This document shows, piece after piece, positions 46,875 through 57,856 of a stretch of DNA of 64,000 bases. Within the stretch, counting starts at the first letter, position 1, and every line of letters starts with the position of its first letter. The notes beneath the pieces were generated by a model. That model was not told the DNA's origin. It worked only from the letters and a program-made list of their open reading frames with translations, and searched no databases. Both the position numbers and the translations under genes were made by a program. Source of the stretch: Methylobacterium durans. GTDB taxonomy: Bacteria; Pseudomonadota; Alphaproteobacteria; Rhizobiales; Beijerinckiaceae. The DNA lies in NCBI RefSeq assembly GCF_003173715.1, contig NZ_CP029550.1:2046001-2110000 (forward strand), given 5' to 3'.

Positions 46875-47914
46875 ATGAACCAGGACGAGGCGGGTGAGGA
46901 CTGGCGGTCCGTCAGCACGCGAACGCCCGACGAGACGACGATCAGCCTCGCCCAAGCACGCGCCAATGAACCCGGCCGAGGTCGCACCGCCGTCCGGCCC
47001 GAGCAGATCCCGGCCCCGGCTGGCGCGACATCCTCTGGCGTATCGTGCTGTCCCTGCCCGAAGATCGTGTGCTTGCCACAGCGGGCGGGGTCGCTTTCTT
47101 CGCGCTTCTGGCGACCTTTCCGGGCCTGGCGACGATCGTCTCGCTCTACGCTCTGTTCTCGGACCCGAACGCGATCGGTCAGCACCTCAGCCTGCTCGCG
47201 GGTGTGCTCCCGAACGGGGTGCTGGAACTCTTGGACGATCAGCTCGTGCGCATCACCCGCCAGAGCAGCGGCACCCTCAGCACCGCCTCGATTCTCAGTC
47301 TCCTCATCGCTTTCTGGAGCGCCAACTCGGGCGTGAGCGCCCTCTTCGATGCGCTGAACGTCATCTACAAGGAGCGGGAGAAGCGGTCTCTGGTCCGCTT
47401 CTACGCGACCACCTTCCTGTTCACCCTCGGCGGGGTGCTGTTCGCGCTTTCCGCGACCACCATGGTGGTCGTTCTGCCGGTCGTGTTGGACCGGCTTGGC
47501 TTCGGCTCAGCAACGGATACGCTGCTGCGGATTGCGCGCTGGCCGGCCTTGCTCGTCATCGTCAGCCTCGGGCTGTCCCTGATCTACCGGTACGGTCCGA
47601 GCCGGCGTGAGGCCAAGTGGCGTTGGGTCAGCTGGGGCAGCGCTGCGGCGGCCCTGTGCTGGGTCTGCGCCTCGGTTCTGTTCTCCTGGTACGTGGCGAG
47701 CTTCGACAGCTACAATCGAGTTTACGGCTCGCTGGGAGCGGGCGTCGGGTTCATGACCTGGATCTGGCTGTCGGTGGTCATCGTGCTGCTCGGGGCTGAG
47801 CTGAACGCCGAAATGGAACGGCAGACGGCGCGCGACAGCACGACCGGCAGGCCGAAGCCCTTGGGATCTCGGCGGGCGTATGCGGCTGACACGGTTGGGC
47901 CCGCGCAGTCCTGA
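46875..47914 (+). pseudogene. YihY/BrkB-family membrane protein (paralogue 2), frameshifted near N-terminus
   Basis: The ATG at 46875 opens MNQDEAGEDWRSVSTRTPDE and runs to EQIPAPA. At the C4 run 47014-47017 the frame shifts, and GWRDILWRIVLSLPEDRVLA continues to 47914 with the full BrkB core (VAFFALLATFPGLATIVSLY; GFMTWIWLSVVIVLLGAELN). One added C restores about 346 residues. A GTG at 47045 could start a shorter protein. The C-terminus (ERQTARDSTTGRPKPLGSRR) is nearly the same as in paralogue 1. Confidence 0.8.
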
Positions 47915-48074
47915 GCCGCGGACGCAATGCTACCATGGCCGCCAAGGCCTACTCGTCCTCATGCCGGAAGAGGCAGCACCTGTGACGCTCGACGAGCGCT
48001 CATCCGATCCATGTTCGGGAGGTACCGATTTGCCGGTCCCGGCGTGCCGCTCGCGTAGGCGATCGGCCTCGCGA

Positions 48075-49358
48075 TCACAGCTTGGCTGGCGGCGTGAGTG
48101 ACAGGTCGAGCTGAGCGCTCTCCGTATCTCGTCCACTGCGGCGGTCCAGGTAGCGCAGCACCGGTGTGACCGTGGCGCCGTGCAGCAGGATCGAGATCAG
48201 GATCGTCAGGCTCACGGTGCTCCAGAGCAGATCTGGCTGCTCGAAGGTGGCGTGCCCCAGCGCGTAGGCCAGATAGTAGATCGTGCCCAAGCCGCGGATG
48301 CCGAAGAAGCTGATCACCGCCCGCTCGCTGGCCGGCTGCTCCATCCCGAGCAGGCTGAGCCAGCCACTCAGAGGCCGCACGACGAACAGGGCGAGAAAGG
48401 CAAATGCAACGCTCTCACAGGACAGCGCCCGTAGTAGGCCGCCGCCCGCCAGTGCCCCTCCGAACCCGACCAGCAGCACCATCATCAGCAAGCGCTCCAG
48501 CTCCTCGGCGAAGCTGTGCAGCTTGTGATGGTAGTCGTGCCCGCGCTTCGTCGCCCGCAGCGCCACGGCCGCCACGAACACCGCCAAGAAGCCGTAGCCC
48601 TGCGCCATCTCGACGAGGCCGTAGGTCAGGCAGGTGATGCCGAGCGCGACGAAGCCGTCGCCGGTGCGCGAGAGCTTGGCTGGGTTGGGCAGGTGGAAGG
48701 TCAGCCAGCCGAGCGCCCAGCCGATCAGAGCGCCCAGTCCGACACCCACGATGATCTTCCAGAGCACGGCCGTGGTAAACCACTGACCCAGCTGCGGGAG
48801 ACCGAAGCTTGCCGCGGACATGGCCAATGCGAGGTGCACGAAGGGAAAGGCGAACCCATCGTTCAGTCCCGCCTCGGAGGTCAGGGCAAAGCGCATCTCG
48901 TCTTCCTGCCCTTCGCCCGGCGCCCCGACCTGCACATCGCTGGCCAGCACCGGATCTGTCGGCGCAAGGGCAGCTGCGAGCAGAAGTGCCGTGGCTACGC
49001 CTAGGCCGAGCAGAGCTGAGGCGAGCGCAGTGAGAGCCAGGATGGTGAGCGGCATGGCGATGCCGAGAAGCCGCCACGTCACCATCCAGGGCCGCCAGCC
49101 GAACACGCGGTCGAGCTTCAGCCCGGCTCCCATGAGCGAGATGATGACGATCAGCTCCGTCACCTTCTCGACGAGATGCAGGTGCTCCTGCGGCCGCGGT
49201 ACGGCACCCAGCATCTCTGGGAAGGCAGACAGGGCTGCGCCGATGCCCACGCAGCAGATGGGCAGCGAGAGCGGCATCTGCCGCAGCACCATCGGCAGCC
49301 AAGCCGTAAGCAGAACCAGAGCGCCAAAGCCTGCAAGGATAAGAACGTAGGTGTTCAT
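48075..49358 (-). CDS. CPA1-type Na+/H+ antiporter
   Basis: 427 residues from the ATG at 49358; about 12 membrane helices. APTDPVLASDVQVG (the conserved double-acid region of cation/proton antiporters) near residue 140 and TSEAGLNDGFAFPFVHLALA near 165 mark the NhaP-like CPA1 family. FFGIRGLGTIYYLAYAL follows late. A GSR-like site lies immediately upstream. Confidence 0.85.
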   Translation of the reverse strand: MNTYVLILAGFGALVLLTAWLPMVLRQMPLSLPICCVGIGAALSAFPEMLGAVPRPQEHLHLVEKVTELIVIISLMGAGLKLDRVFGWRPWMVTWRLLGIAMPLTILALTALASALLGLGVATALLLAAALAPTDPVLASDVQVGAPGEGQEDEMRFALTSEAGLNDGFAFPFVHLALAMSAASFGLPQLGQWFTTAVLWKIIVGVGLGALIGWALGWLTFHLPNPAKLSRTGDGFVALGITCLTYGLVEMAQGYGFLAVFVAAVALRATKRGHDYHHKLHSFAEELERLLMMVLLVGFGGALAGGGLLRALSCESVAFAFLALFVVRPLSGWLSLLGMEQPASERAVISFFGIRGLGTIYYLAYALGHATFEQPDLLWSTVSLTILISILLHGATVTPVLRYLDRRSGRDTESAQLDLSLTPPAKL

Positions 49359-49367
49359 ACCAGAGCG

Positions 49368-49392
49368 AACCTCGGTTCGCTGCGCACGTTCC
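49368..49392 (-). promoter_or_regulatory. GSR-type promoter close to antiporter start
   Basis: Minus strand GGAAC (49392-49388), 16 bases, GGTT (49371-49368). The -10 is only 10 bases before the ATG at 49358, so a transcript would be nearly leaderless; either that or the true start is further in. Confidence 0.4.
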
Positions 49393-49517
49393 GGCCTCTG
49401 CCGAGGAGGCGGCACGGCCAACGCGTGCCACGCCCTTCTCTCATGCTGCCATCCATCAAAGATGGTCGGAGATGATGCCGGCTCAGGAACACTCCCCTGA
49501 CCCGGCCGGTTCACCCA

Positions 49518-49757
49518 TTGCAGTGCAACATGATTGAAGCAGGCAACATGATCGGACCGGCGGAGATTGAGGACTTGATGCTGGACTACGCCGATGCGGT
49601 GGCGGCATCCGGCGGGCTGCATCCATCTGGCTCTCTCGCTTGGCCGCTCTACCGCGAGCCTCTCAGTCCAGCGCTGGCAGCGGAGATCCCGGCGGACAGC
49701 CCCGCTCAGATCACACTATGTCAATCGGCGGCGCTATTACCTGCTACTGAAGCATGA
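49518..49757 (+). CDS. Small ORF of doubtful status
   Basis: 79 residues; a later start at MIGPAEIEDLMLDYADAVAA is plausible. Acidic N-terminal helix, Pro-rich middle. No family recognised. Confidence 0.25.
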   Translation: MQCNMIEAGNMIGPAEIEDLMLDYADAVAASGGLHPSGSLAWPLYREPLSPALAAEIPADSPAQITLCQSAALLPATEA

Positions 49758-49916
49758 GGGCCCGATCACGCTGACCCTGTGCTCACCAAACTAGCTGCCG
49801 CTCCATCATAAGCTGGAGCACAGCGCAGCCTGTATGAACTCGGAGGCTTCATAAACGCTCGGTCGGCGAATGGCCGCTTTTGAGAAGCCGCCTGGACGGG
49901 CTGAATGACGGCAATG

Positions 49917-51453
49917 GGCGGATTTCGTTGAAAAACTCGCGGTTGGCCTGGATTGAGATTTGACCGGGTGCTTGGCCGGGGGGCTCCCGCCAGCCGGTCA
50001 GGCTAGGCTCGGCTGCCCCAGCGGGATCAGCTTGGCCAGCTTCCGTAGGTTCTGGGCGGCGGCCGCGAGGTGGAACTCGTCTCGGGCCCCGTCTGGCCCC
50101 CGCAACCGAAGCCGATCCAGCCGCAGGATCCGCTTAAGGTGGGCAAACAGCATCTCGACCTTCTTGCGCTCACGCCGCGAGGTACGGCCCGCCTCCGAGG
50201 CGCAGATGTCGCGCGCCATCTGCCGGGCGCCCTCGTGGATCGAGCGTGGGATCTTGCGGGCGGATGCGTTGGGGCAGCATCGTGGCTTCAGCGCGCAAGC
50301 TTCGCAGTCGTACTTGCTCGCGCGGTAGCGCAGCATCCCGTCTGCGTCGACGAGCGGGGGCGGTGACCGATAGACCTTCTGGCGTTGCCGCAGGTGCTTG
50401 CCGGCCGGGCAGGTGTAGGCGTCGGCGCCAGGGTCGTAGGTGAAGGCCGACCGGCTGAAGGTGCCGTCGCGGCGCTCGGACTTATCGAAGACGGGGATGT
50501 GCGGCTCGATGCCCTGCTCGTGGGCGAGCCAGCCCAGCATCGCGGCCGAGCCGTAACCGCTGTCACCGGCGAGCCGGGCCGGGTAGAGGTCGAAGCGCTC
50601 GCGCGAGCGCACGATCATGCGCTTGGCGGCCGTGACCTCGGCCTGCCGGATCGCGGTGGTCGGCTCGACGTCCACGATGACCGCGTGGTCGAGGTCGATC
50701 AGGTAGTTGGCCGCGTAGGCGAAGTAGGCCAGCCCACCGTCCGCACCCGTCCAGCGCGCGGCCGGGTCGGCGGGGGAACGAGCTTAGGCACGACCGGCGT
50801 CGCAGCTCCGAACGCGGCGTCGTCGAGCACAGCCAGGTACTCCCGGGCGGCGCGGCTGACGCTCTCGGGTGGCAGGCCGTTCGTACCCTCAACACCCTTC
50901 TGCCGGTTGGCATCAGCCTTGATAAGGCTGGCGTCGACCGCGAAGCCCTCGCCGCCCACGAGCCCCTCGGCGATGCAGCGGGCGAGCACGGTCTCGAACA
51001 AGCAGCGCAGCAGGTCGCTGTCGCGGAAGCGGCCATGGCGGTTCTTGGAGAAGGTCGAATGGTCCGGCACCCGGCCGTCGAGCCCGAGCCGGCAGAACCA
51101 GCGATAGGCGAGATTGAGGTGGACCTCGTCGCACAGGCGGCGCTCGGATCGGATGCCGAAGCAGTAGCCGATGAGCAGCATGCGGATCATCAACTCGGGG
51201 TCGACCGAGGGCCGGCCCGTCGAGCTGTAGAACGGCTGCAGGTGCGCGCGTAGACCCGACAGGTCAACGAAGCGGTCGATGGCGCGCAGCAGATGGTCGG
51301 CTGGGATATGTGTATCGAGCGAGAACTCGTAGAACAGGGCACCCTGCTCGACTTGCCGAGGTCCCATCATCTGCTTCGGTCTCCGTCTCTCGACAGAAGT
51401 GAATCACCTCACGACTACCGCCGCAACACCCGAGTTTTTCAACACAATCGGCG
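49917..51453 (-). mobile_element. IS1182-family insertion sequence
   Basis: About 1.54 kb. Inverted ends share GTTGAAAAACTCG (49927 onward, and reversed up to 51443), with weaker matching (GGATT/CGATTG) extending outward to about 49917 and 51453. One transposase gene, frameshifted. Target duplication not resolved. Confidence 0.75.
49998..51370 (-). pseudogene. IS1182-family transposase, frameshifted
   Basis: The N-terminal frame (from 51370) has FYSSTGRPSVDPELMIRMLL and the DUF772-type YRWFCRLGLDGRVPDHSTFS, then EGFAVDASLIKADANR. The frame is lost at the G5 run 50772-50776 and resumes, ending at 49998, with AGDSGYGSAAMLGWLAHEQG, the cysteine-rich YDCEACALKPRCCPN and RRERKKVEMLFAHLKRIL. One added base gives about 457 residues. 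Confidence 0.8.
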
Positions 51454-51540
51454 CTATTCGGACGGTCTGCTTCCCGACGGTGTAGCGCTCCGCGAACCTG
51501 TCTCGCCAGGGGCCCGCCGTCGGAACAGGCGAGAGGGAGC

Positions 51541-51906
51541 CTACCTGCAGAGCGAGGCCGTGCTCTGCTCCAGATCCAGTTCCTTCCGGGTCGTCTCCAG
51601 ATCGCCCGAGACGACGCAATCCGGGTTCGCCGTGAGTAGATCCACATTCGCCTGCAGGGCCGCGATCCGGCGCTTTACGGCCTCGCAGAACGCGGGCGAG
51701 AGACCGGCGCCGCTCCCCTTCCTGTTCGCCTTCTCGAGTTCACGCGACATCGCCGACTGCGCGTCGGCGGCAGCCTTATGGCTGCGCTCCTTCTTCTTTA
51801 TGTTGCTGGGGCTGCAGTCCTCGCCCGGAGCCGCCGACGACGGCTGCGGCGTGAGCAGCCATAGTGCCACGACGGCGCGTCCGATGCCCGACCTGTAACT
51901 TCCCAT
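51541..51906 (-). CDS. Small secreted protein of unknown function
   Basis: 121 residues from the ATG at 51906. Signal peptide GRAVVALWLLTPQPSSAAPG; the mature part is helical with four cysteines, including FCEAVKRRIAALQANVD and NPDCVV near the end. Periplasmic location likely. No family recognised. Confidence 0.55.
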   Translation of the reverse strand: MGSYRSGIGRAVVALWLLTPQPSSAAPGEDCSPSNIKKKERSHKAAADAQSAMSRELEKANRKGSGAGLSPAFCEAVKRRIAALQANVDLLTANPDCVVSGDLETTRKELDLEQSTASLCR

Positions 51907-52201
51907 CGCGACGCGCCTCCTGACCCTCCGCATATCACGGTCAGGAGGTCGATCCGCAACGACCTCGCCGTCGCTCGGGCCAAGTGCCAGCTGCTCTCGA
52001 TCTAGGGCACGTGGTGCCCGATCGCCTCAGTCGTGGTGGCGCTGCCGCAGAGAACCTGGCCCTGAGCCGCCCTCCATGCGGCATCGGTCGTACCACCACA
52101 CAGCGGCACCGAACACGTAGCGGCATGTTCCTTCGATGCTCACCACCCGCATGGGCATGACCCAGAAATCCGGCGCCTCGCCAATGACGGCCCGTACCCG
52201 G

Positions 52202-52474
52202 TTAGTGCAGGTGGAATTCCGCACCGATCGCTCTCAACTCGGCGGGCTTGATCAGGCGGCTGTGGGCCACCTTCACAGAGTGGAGCGGCCCATCGAGCGT
52301 CTCTTGCCAGAACGCGAGGAAGCGCCGCAGTTCGGGAAACTCCGGGAACAGATCGTGATGCTGCCAGACGAAGCTCTGCAGCAGGTGCGGATGGTCTGGC
52401 AGGTGGTAGAGGATCTCGGCGGTCGTCAGGCTGTAGCCTTCGAGCTGGCGACGAAAGTCTGTCGAAACACTCAT
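52202..52474 (-). CDS. usg: Usg family protein
   Basis: 90 residues. QLEGYSLTTAEILYHLPDHP, FVWQHHDLFPEF and DGPLHSVKVAHSRLIKPAEL are the conserved Usg blocks. Usg is a small alphaproteobacterial protein of unknown role. Its ATG overlaps the stop of the small membrane gene before it (ATGA). Confidence 0.9.
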   Translation of the reverse strand: MSVSTDFRRQLEGYSLTTAEILYHLPDHPHLLQSFVWQHHDLFPEFPELRRFLAFWQETLDGPLHSVKVAHSRLIKPAELRAIGAEFHLH

Positions 52475-52635
52475 CGCGGCACCTCGTTCGAACGTCTGAA
52501 CAGATACGCTGCCACAAGCAAGAAGGTTGCCGCGGCCACCAAGAAGAAATCGAGAAGCGCAAACAGAGCCAGACGCTTAGCGCTCGCGGAACCTGACTGC
52601 TGCCAAGCTTCATCAGTCCGCCCTGGCACTCTCAT
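52471..52635 (-). CDS. Small membrane protein upstream of usg
   Basis: 54 residues: MRVPGRTDEAWQQSGSASAK, then one membrane helix (LALFALLDFFLVAAATFLLV) and YLFRRSNEVPR. The stop overlaps the usg start. The ATG lies in the spacer of the CIRCE element, so HrcA could affect this gene too. Confidence 0.6.
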   Translation of the reverse strand: MRVPGRTDEAWQQSGSASAKRLALFALLDFFLVAAATFLLVAAYLFRRSNEVPR

Positions 52636-52649
52636 GGGACGAGTGCTAA
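52624..52649 (+). promoter_or_regulatory. CIRCE element (HrcA operator) of groESL
   Basis: GGCACTC ending at 52631, a 9-base spacer, GAGTGCTAA (52641-52649). This matches the CIRCE inverted repeat TTAGCACTC-N9-GAGTGCTAA at 16 of 18 positions (left arm CTGGCACTC). It lies 118 bases before groES. HrcA repression with heat induction is expected. Confidence 0.85.
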
Positions 52650-52766
52650 AACCTGCGCGGCGGTCTGACGCAGAGGGCCTCTCGCGCCCCAGTCAGCCGT
52701 AGCTGGGCAGCTCATCAGAGAGCCTGGCGAACTTCTCGACCCGTAGCTCTCGCACTGGAGACAAGT

Positions 52767-54768
<2,002 letters not shown>

Positions 54769-54793
54769 TCCGCCCACCCTATTACCAACGACA

Positions 54794-54816
54794 AGGGCCG
54801 CCTTCTGGGCGGCCCT
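54794..54816 (+). terminator. groESL terminator
   Basis: AGGGCCGCC (54794-54802) pairs with GGGCGGCCCT (54807-54816) around a short loop, followed by TTGCTTTT. A classic intrinsic terminator 26 bases after groEL. Confidence 0.9.
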
Positions 54817-54864
54817 TTGCTTTTCGGGCACCTATGTGCCGGCACGACTGAGCCCAATGCCAAA

Positions 54865-55356
54865 TCAGGCACCTCGGCCAGACCGCCGCGTGTTCGAACT
54901 ACCTCCTCCTTCGTGAACAATCCGAGGGCCGCGATCGGCGAAGCTGATGCCAAGGTCGAACCTTGCCGAACCGCGCTTCGCGGCGTGACGGGGATAACTG
55001 CTAACCTCGAAATCGATGGTGGAGCGGGTCACACATCTCTGAGCCGGCAGGTTGCAGGTGACCTGCATCGTGCCGGGACGATGCACATAGCGCCGAGAAG
55101 GCCAGCGCTGGATCGCTCGGCGCTTCTCCGCAATGAGCTGATCCTGCGTATAGCGGCGACCGTAGAACGTAACGGTGCGAGCGTACATGTCTGGCACCCT
55201 CGTAATTGGGGCCGTATTGCCCGACGACCAGATCCGGAGGTAGTCGGTCGCGAAGGAGGCTGTGCGGACTCTCATCTCGTCCAGGTCGAGCGCCTGCGCT
55301 GACGGCGCACTAGCCATGGCGGCGACGAAGATCAACAGCGACGGTGACTTCAACAT
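54865..55356 (-). CDS. Secreted protein, possibly NTF2-like
   Basis: 163 residues. Signal peptide MLKSPSLLIFVAAMASAPSA. The mature part (VRTASFATDYLRIWSSGNTA; TVTFYGRRYTQDQLIAEKRR) resembles NTF2-like periplasmic proteins. Two cysteines (QVTCNLPAQRCVT) may form a disulphide. Function unknown. Confidence 0.65.
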   Translation of the reverse strand: MLKSPSLLIFVAAMASAPSAQALDLDEMRVRTASFATDYLRIWSSGNTAPITRVPDMYARTVTFYGRRYTQDQLIAEKRRAIQRWPSRRYVHRPGTMQVTCNLPAQRCVTRSTIDFEVSSYPRHAAKRGSARFDLGISFADRGPRIVHEGGGSSNTRRSGRGA

Positions 55357-55396
55357 TGTCGGTCCTCAACAACCGTTTCGTATCTTGGTGTGCGGC

Positions 55397-55588
55397 CTAG
55401 CTCTCCGAGACTGTGACCTGATCCGCGGTACCGTCTGTTTTGCCACTGAGACCCGGCACCTCATCGAGCTGTCGCAGACTGGTGAACTGGCCCCGCTCCT
55501 CCCGGTAGCGCACGATCTCAAAGCCGTGGCCTTGCAGCGCAGGCACGCTGTCTAGCTCCTCGGCGGTTGCCGTGTTGAGATCGACCAT
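55397..55588 (-). CDS. ComEA-like helix-hairpin-helix miniprotein
   Basis: 63 residues. MVDLNTATAEELDSVPALQG and FTSLRQLDEVPGLSGK give the (HhH)2 pattern that binds DNA non-specifically in ComEA. No signal peptide or membrane anchor, so it is probably cytoplasmic. An exact EcfG promoter lies 31 bases upstream. Confidence 0.75.
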   Translation of the reverse strand: MVDLNTATAEELDSVPALQGHGFEIVRYREERGQFTSLRQLDEVPGLSGKTDGTADQVTVSES

Positions 55589-55618
55589 CGGACCCGTCCC
55601 TAGCTATGGTCCGACCGC

Positions 55619-55643
55619 AACGCCGGCGGCTTGCTCCCGTTCC
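55619..55643 (-). promoter_or_regulatory. Exact GSR promoter of HhH miniprotein
   Basis: Minus strand GGAAC (55643-55639), 16 bases, CGTT (55622-55619), an exact match to the EcfG consensus, facing the ATG at 55588. Confidence 0.7.
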
Positions 55644-55679
55644 GGTCCTGACTTCATAGGACGGGCAGCGTTGGCATCT

Positions 55680-56567
55680 TCACCCAATCGCCTCCTGACT
55701 GGCGGCCGCGCTGGGCAAAAGCCCCATCAGGGCCTGCAACGACGCGCCGGCGTCACCGGACCATACGAGGTGCGTACGATTGACCCGCAGATGCGGGGGC
55801 AGCGGATGGCGCTTCACGGCCGTGCTCAACACAGCCTGATCAAGCACCTCCGCCGGCACGATCGCCGCCCCTGTGCCAGCCGCCACGCACGCCACGATGG
55901 CGTGGTACGAACTCATCTCCAGAACACGGTCCGGCGACACGCCGCCTTCAGCCAGCCACTCGATGAGGCGCTGGCGATAGGAGCAACCATGCGGGAACGC
56001 CACCAGTGTTTGCCCACGTAGCGCGATAGCTTCGCGGATCGTCGGACCACCCCTGGCGGTGATCAGCACCAGCTCCTCGTCGAAGGCCGGAAGCGCAGAG
56101 AGGCTGCCCTTCTCGAAGGGCTCCGACACGAAGGCAGCCTCGACCTCGAAGCGGTCGAGCTGGCGCAGCAACGCGCGGGTCGTGCCGGTCTGCAGCTCGA
56201 TCGTGACGTTGGGGTGCCGTGCGTGAAAGGCTGACAGGATCGGCGGCAACCTTGCGCCTGCCGCGCTTTCCAGAGAGCCCAGCCGCAGCACACCGCGCAC
56301 GACGCCGCTGCGCATCTCCTGCTCAGCTATGTCAGCCATTTGCAGCAGCTTCTCGGCGTGGCCCAGAAGCGTGCGGCCTGCCTCGGTGAGGGTCAGGCTT
56401 CGCCCTTGGCGGCGGAACAGCGCTACACCCAGCCGCTCCTCGAACTGCTTGATCCGGGTCGTCACGTTGGACGGCACACGGTGCAGCAGATTCGCCGCAC
56501 GCGTCACACCGCCCTCCCGCACCACGCTGCGGAAGATGTGGAGGTCGTCCAAATCCATCATTCTCAT
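55680..56567 (-). CDS. LysR-family transcriptional regulator
   Basis: Up to 295 residues; MDLDDLHIFRSVVREGGVTR (ATG at 56561 or 56558) is the usual opening, so the two upstream Met codons may not be used. The N-terminal winged HTH (AANLLHRVPSNVTTRIKQFE) precedes a periplasmic-binding-protein-like effector domain (LVAFPHGCSYRQRLIEWLAE). It is divergent from the MFS transporter gene and probably regulates it. Confidence 0.9.
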   Translation of the reverse strand: MRMMDLDDLHIFRSVVREGGVTRAANLLHRVPSNVTTRIKQFEERLGVALFRRQGRSLTLTEAGRTLLGHAEKLLQMADIAEQEMRSGVVRGVLRLGSLESAAGARLPPILSAFHARHPNVTIELQTGTTRALLRQLDRFEVEAAFVSEPFEKGSLSALPAFDEELVLITARGGPTIREAIALRGQTLVAFPHGCSYRQRLIEWLAEGGVSPDRVLEMSSYHAIVACVAAGTGAAIVPAEVLDQAVLSTAVKRHPLPPHLRVNRTHLVWSGDAGASLQALMGLLPSAAASQEAIG

Positions 56568-56579
56568 CGAGAGAATGAT
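56557..56579. promoter_or_regulatory. Perfect 9-bp inverted repeat at LysR start
   Basis: ATCATTCTC (56557-56565), 5-base spacer, GAGAATGAT (56571-56579). It covers the LysR start region and sits 57 bases before the divergent MFS gene. A candidate operator for LysR autoregulation and MFS control. Confidence 0.45.
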
Positions 56580-56635
56580 ATGTCAGAATAATTCATTTTT
56601 CAAGAACAACGGACTGTGTTCGATTGGCTCGTCCC

Positions 56636-57856
56636 ATGAGCATCACACGTCCATTCCTCCCGCCGCACTCCCGCTCGGCTTGGCCGGTCGTTGGCAGCGG
56701 CATCGTCGCTCTCGCCGTCGCCATGGGCGTCGGGCGTTTCGCCTTCACGCCACTGATGCCGTTGATGATGCGCGACAGCACTCTGAGCGCTGCAGCCGGC
56801 GCCGAGTGGGCGGCTGCCAACTACGGCGGCTACTTTGTCGGCGCCCTGACCGCCTCCTGGTTCTCCGGTAACCCGCGTCGTGGCCTGCTGCTGAGCCTCG
56901 TAGGCGTGGCGCTGACGACCCTGGCGACCGCAGGAGCTGATGCCATTCCCGGTGCTTTTGCCGGTGTCCTGCTGCGCGCAGCGGCCGGCGTGTTCAGCGC
57001 CTGGGCGCTGGTCTGCGCGAGCAGCTGGTGCTTGGCCGAACTCGCAAGGCGTCAGGTTACGCAACTGGGAGCCTGGATCTACACAGGTGTCGGCCTCGGC
57101 ATTGCGTTCGCCGGCGTGCTGGCTTGGCTCGGCGGACGTCAGCGGGCGGACTGGCTGTGGCTGGAGCTGGGGCTGATCGCCGGGGCAGGTGCGCTGCTCG
57201 TCTGGGCTCAGTCAGCGGGGCAGAGTACCGCCACGCCCCGAATGGAGGCGCGTGAGGCGACGGCGGTTGCGCCGGACAGCCGCGGTGGGCACCTGCCGCT
57301 GGTGCTGTGCTACGGCACCTTCGGTTTCGGCTACATCGTGCCGGCAACCTTCCTGCCCGCCATGGCCCGCGAACTGGCTCCAGATCCCCTCGTGTTCGGA
57401 CTGACCTGGCCGCTGTTCGGCTTGGCTGCTGCCCTCTCGGTCGCGGCCGTGGCACGCTGGCTGCCGGCCTGGCCGCGCAAGCGGATCTGGGCCTTGGCCC
57501 AGGGCATCATGGCGCTCGGCACCGCGCTGCCCCTGGCTGTGCAGGCCCTCTGGGCAATTGCCGCGTCGGCGGTCCTGGTCGGCGGCACGTTCATGGTTGC
57601 CACGATGGCTGGCTTGCTACTGGCGCGTGAAGCGCGGCCCGACAATCCCACCCCGCTTCTGGCCCAGATGACCGCAGCCTTCGCTGCCGGACAGATCGCA
57701 GGTCCGCTGGTCGTCCGCGCGATCGGTCCAGGTCGCTGGGCTGGCTGGGATGCGCTGGGCTGGACTGGCGGGGCGGCCACGGTGCTGCTGGTGCTGACTG
57801 CACTGTGGCTGTGGCGCGATGCCGAACCTTCGTTCAAGAGCCTGAGGGAAGTCTGA
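56636..57856 (+). CDS. YbfB/YjiJ-family MFS transporter
   Basis: 406 residues from the ATG at 56636; 12 membrane helices. GSGIVALAVAMGVGRFAFTP then LMPLMM at the start is diagnostic of the YbfB/YjiJ group. ANYGGYFVGALTASWF is helix 2. Substrate unknown. The stop overlaps the next start by one base (TGATG), indicating an operon. Confidence 0.9.
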   Translation: MSITRPFLPPHSRSAWPVVGSGIVALAVAMGVGRFAFTPLMPLMMRDSTLSAAAGAEWAAANYGGYFVGALTASWFSGNPRRGLLLSLVGVALTTLATAGADAIPGAFAGVLLRAAAGVFSAWALVCASSWCLAELARRQVTQLGAWIYTGVGLGIAFAGVLAWLGGRQRADWLWLELGLIAGAGALLVWAQSAGQSTATPRMEAREATAVAPDSRGGHLPLVLCYGTFGFGYIVPATFLPAMARELAPDPLVFGLTWPLFGLAAALSVAAVARWLPAWPRKRIWALAQGIMALGTALPLAVQALWAIAASAVLVGGTFMVATMAGLLLAREARPDNPTPLLAQMTAAFAAGQIAGPLVVRAIGPGRWAGWDALGWTGGAATVLLVLTALWLWRDAEPSFKSLREV

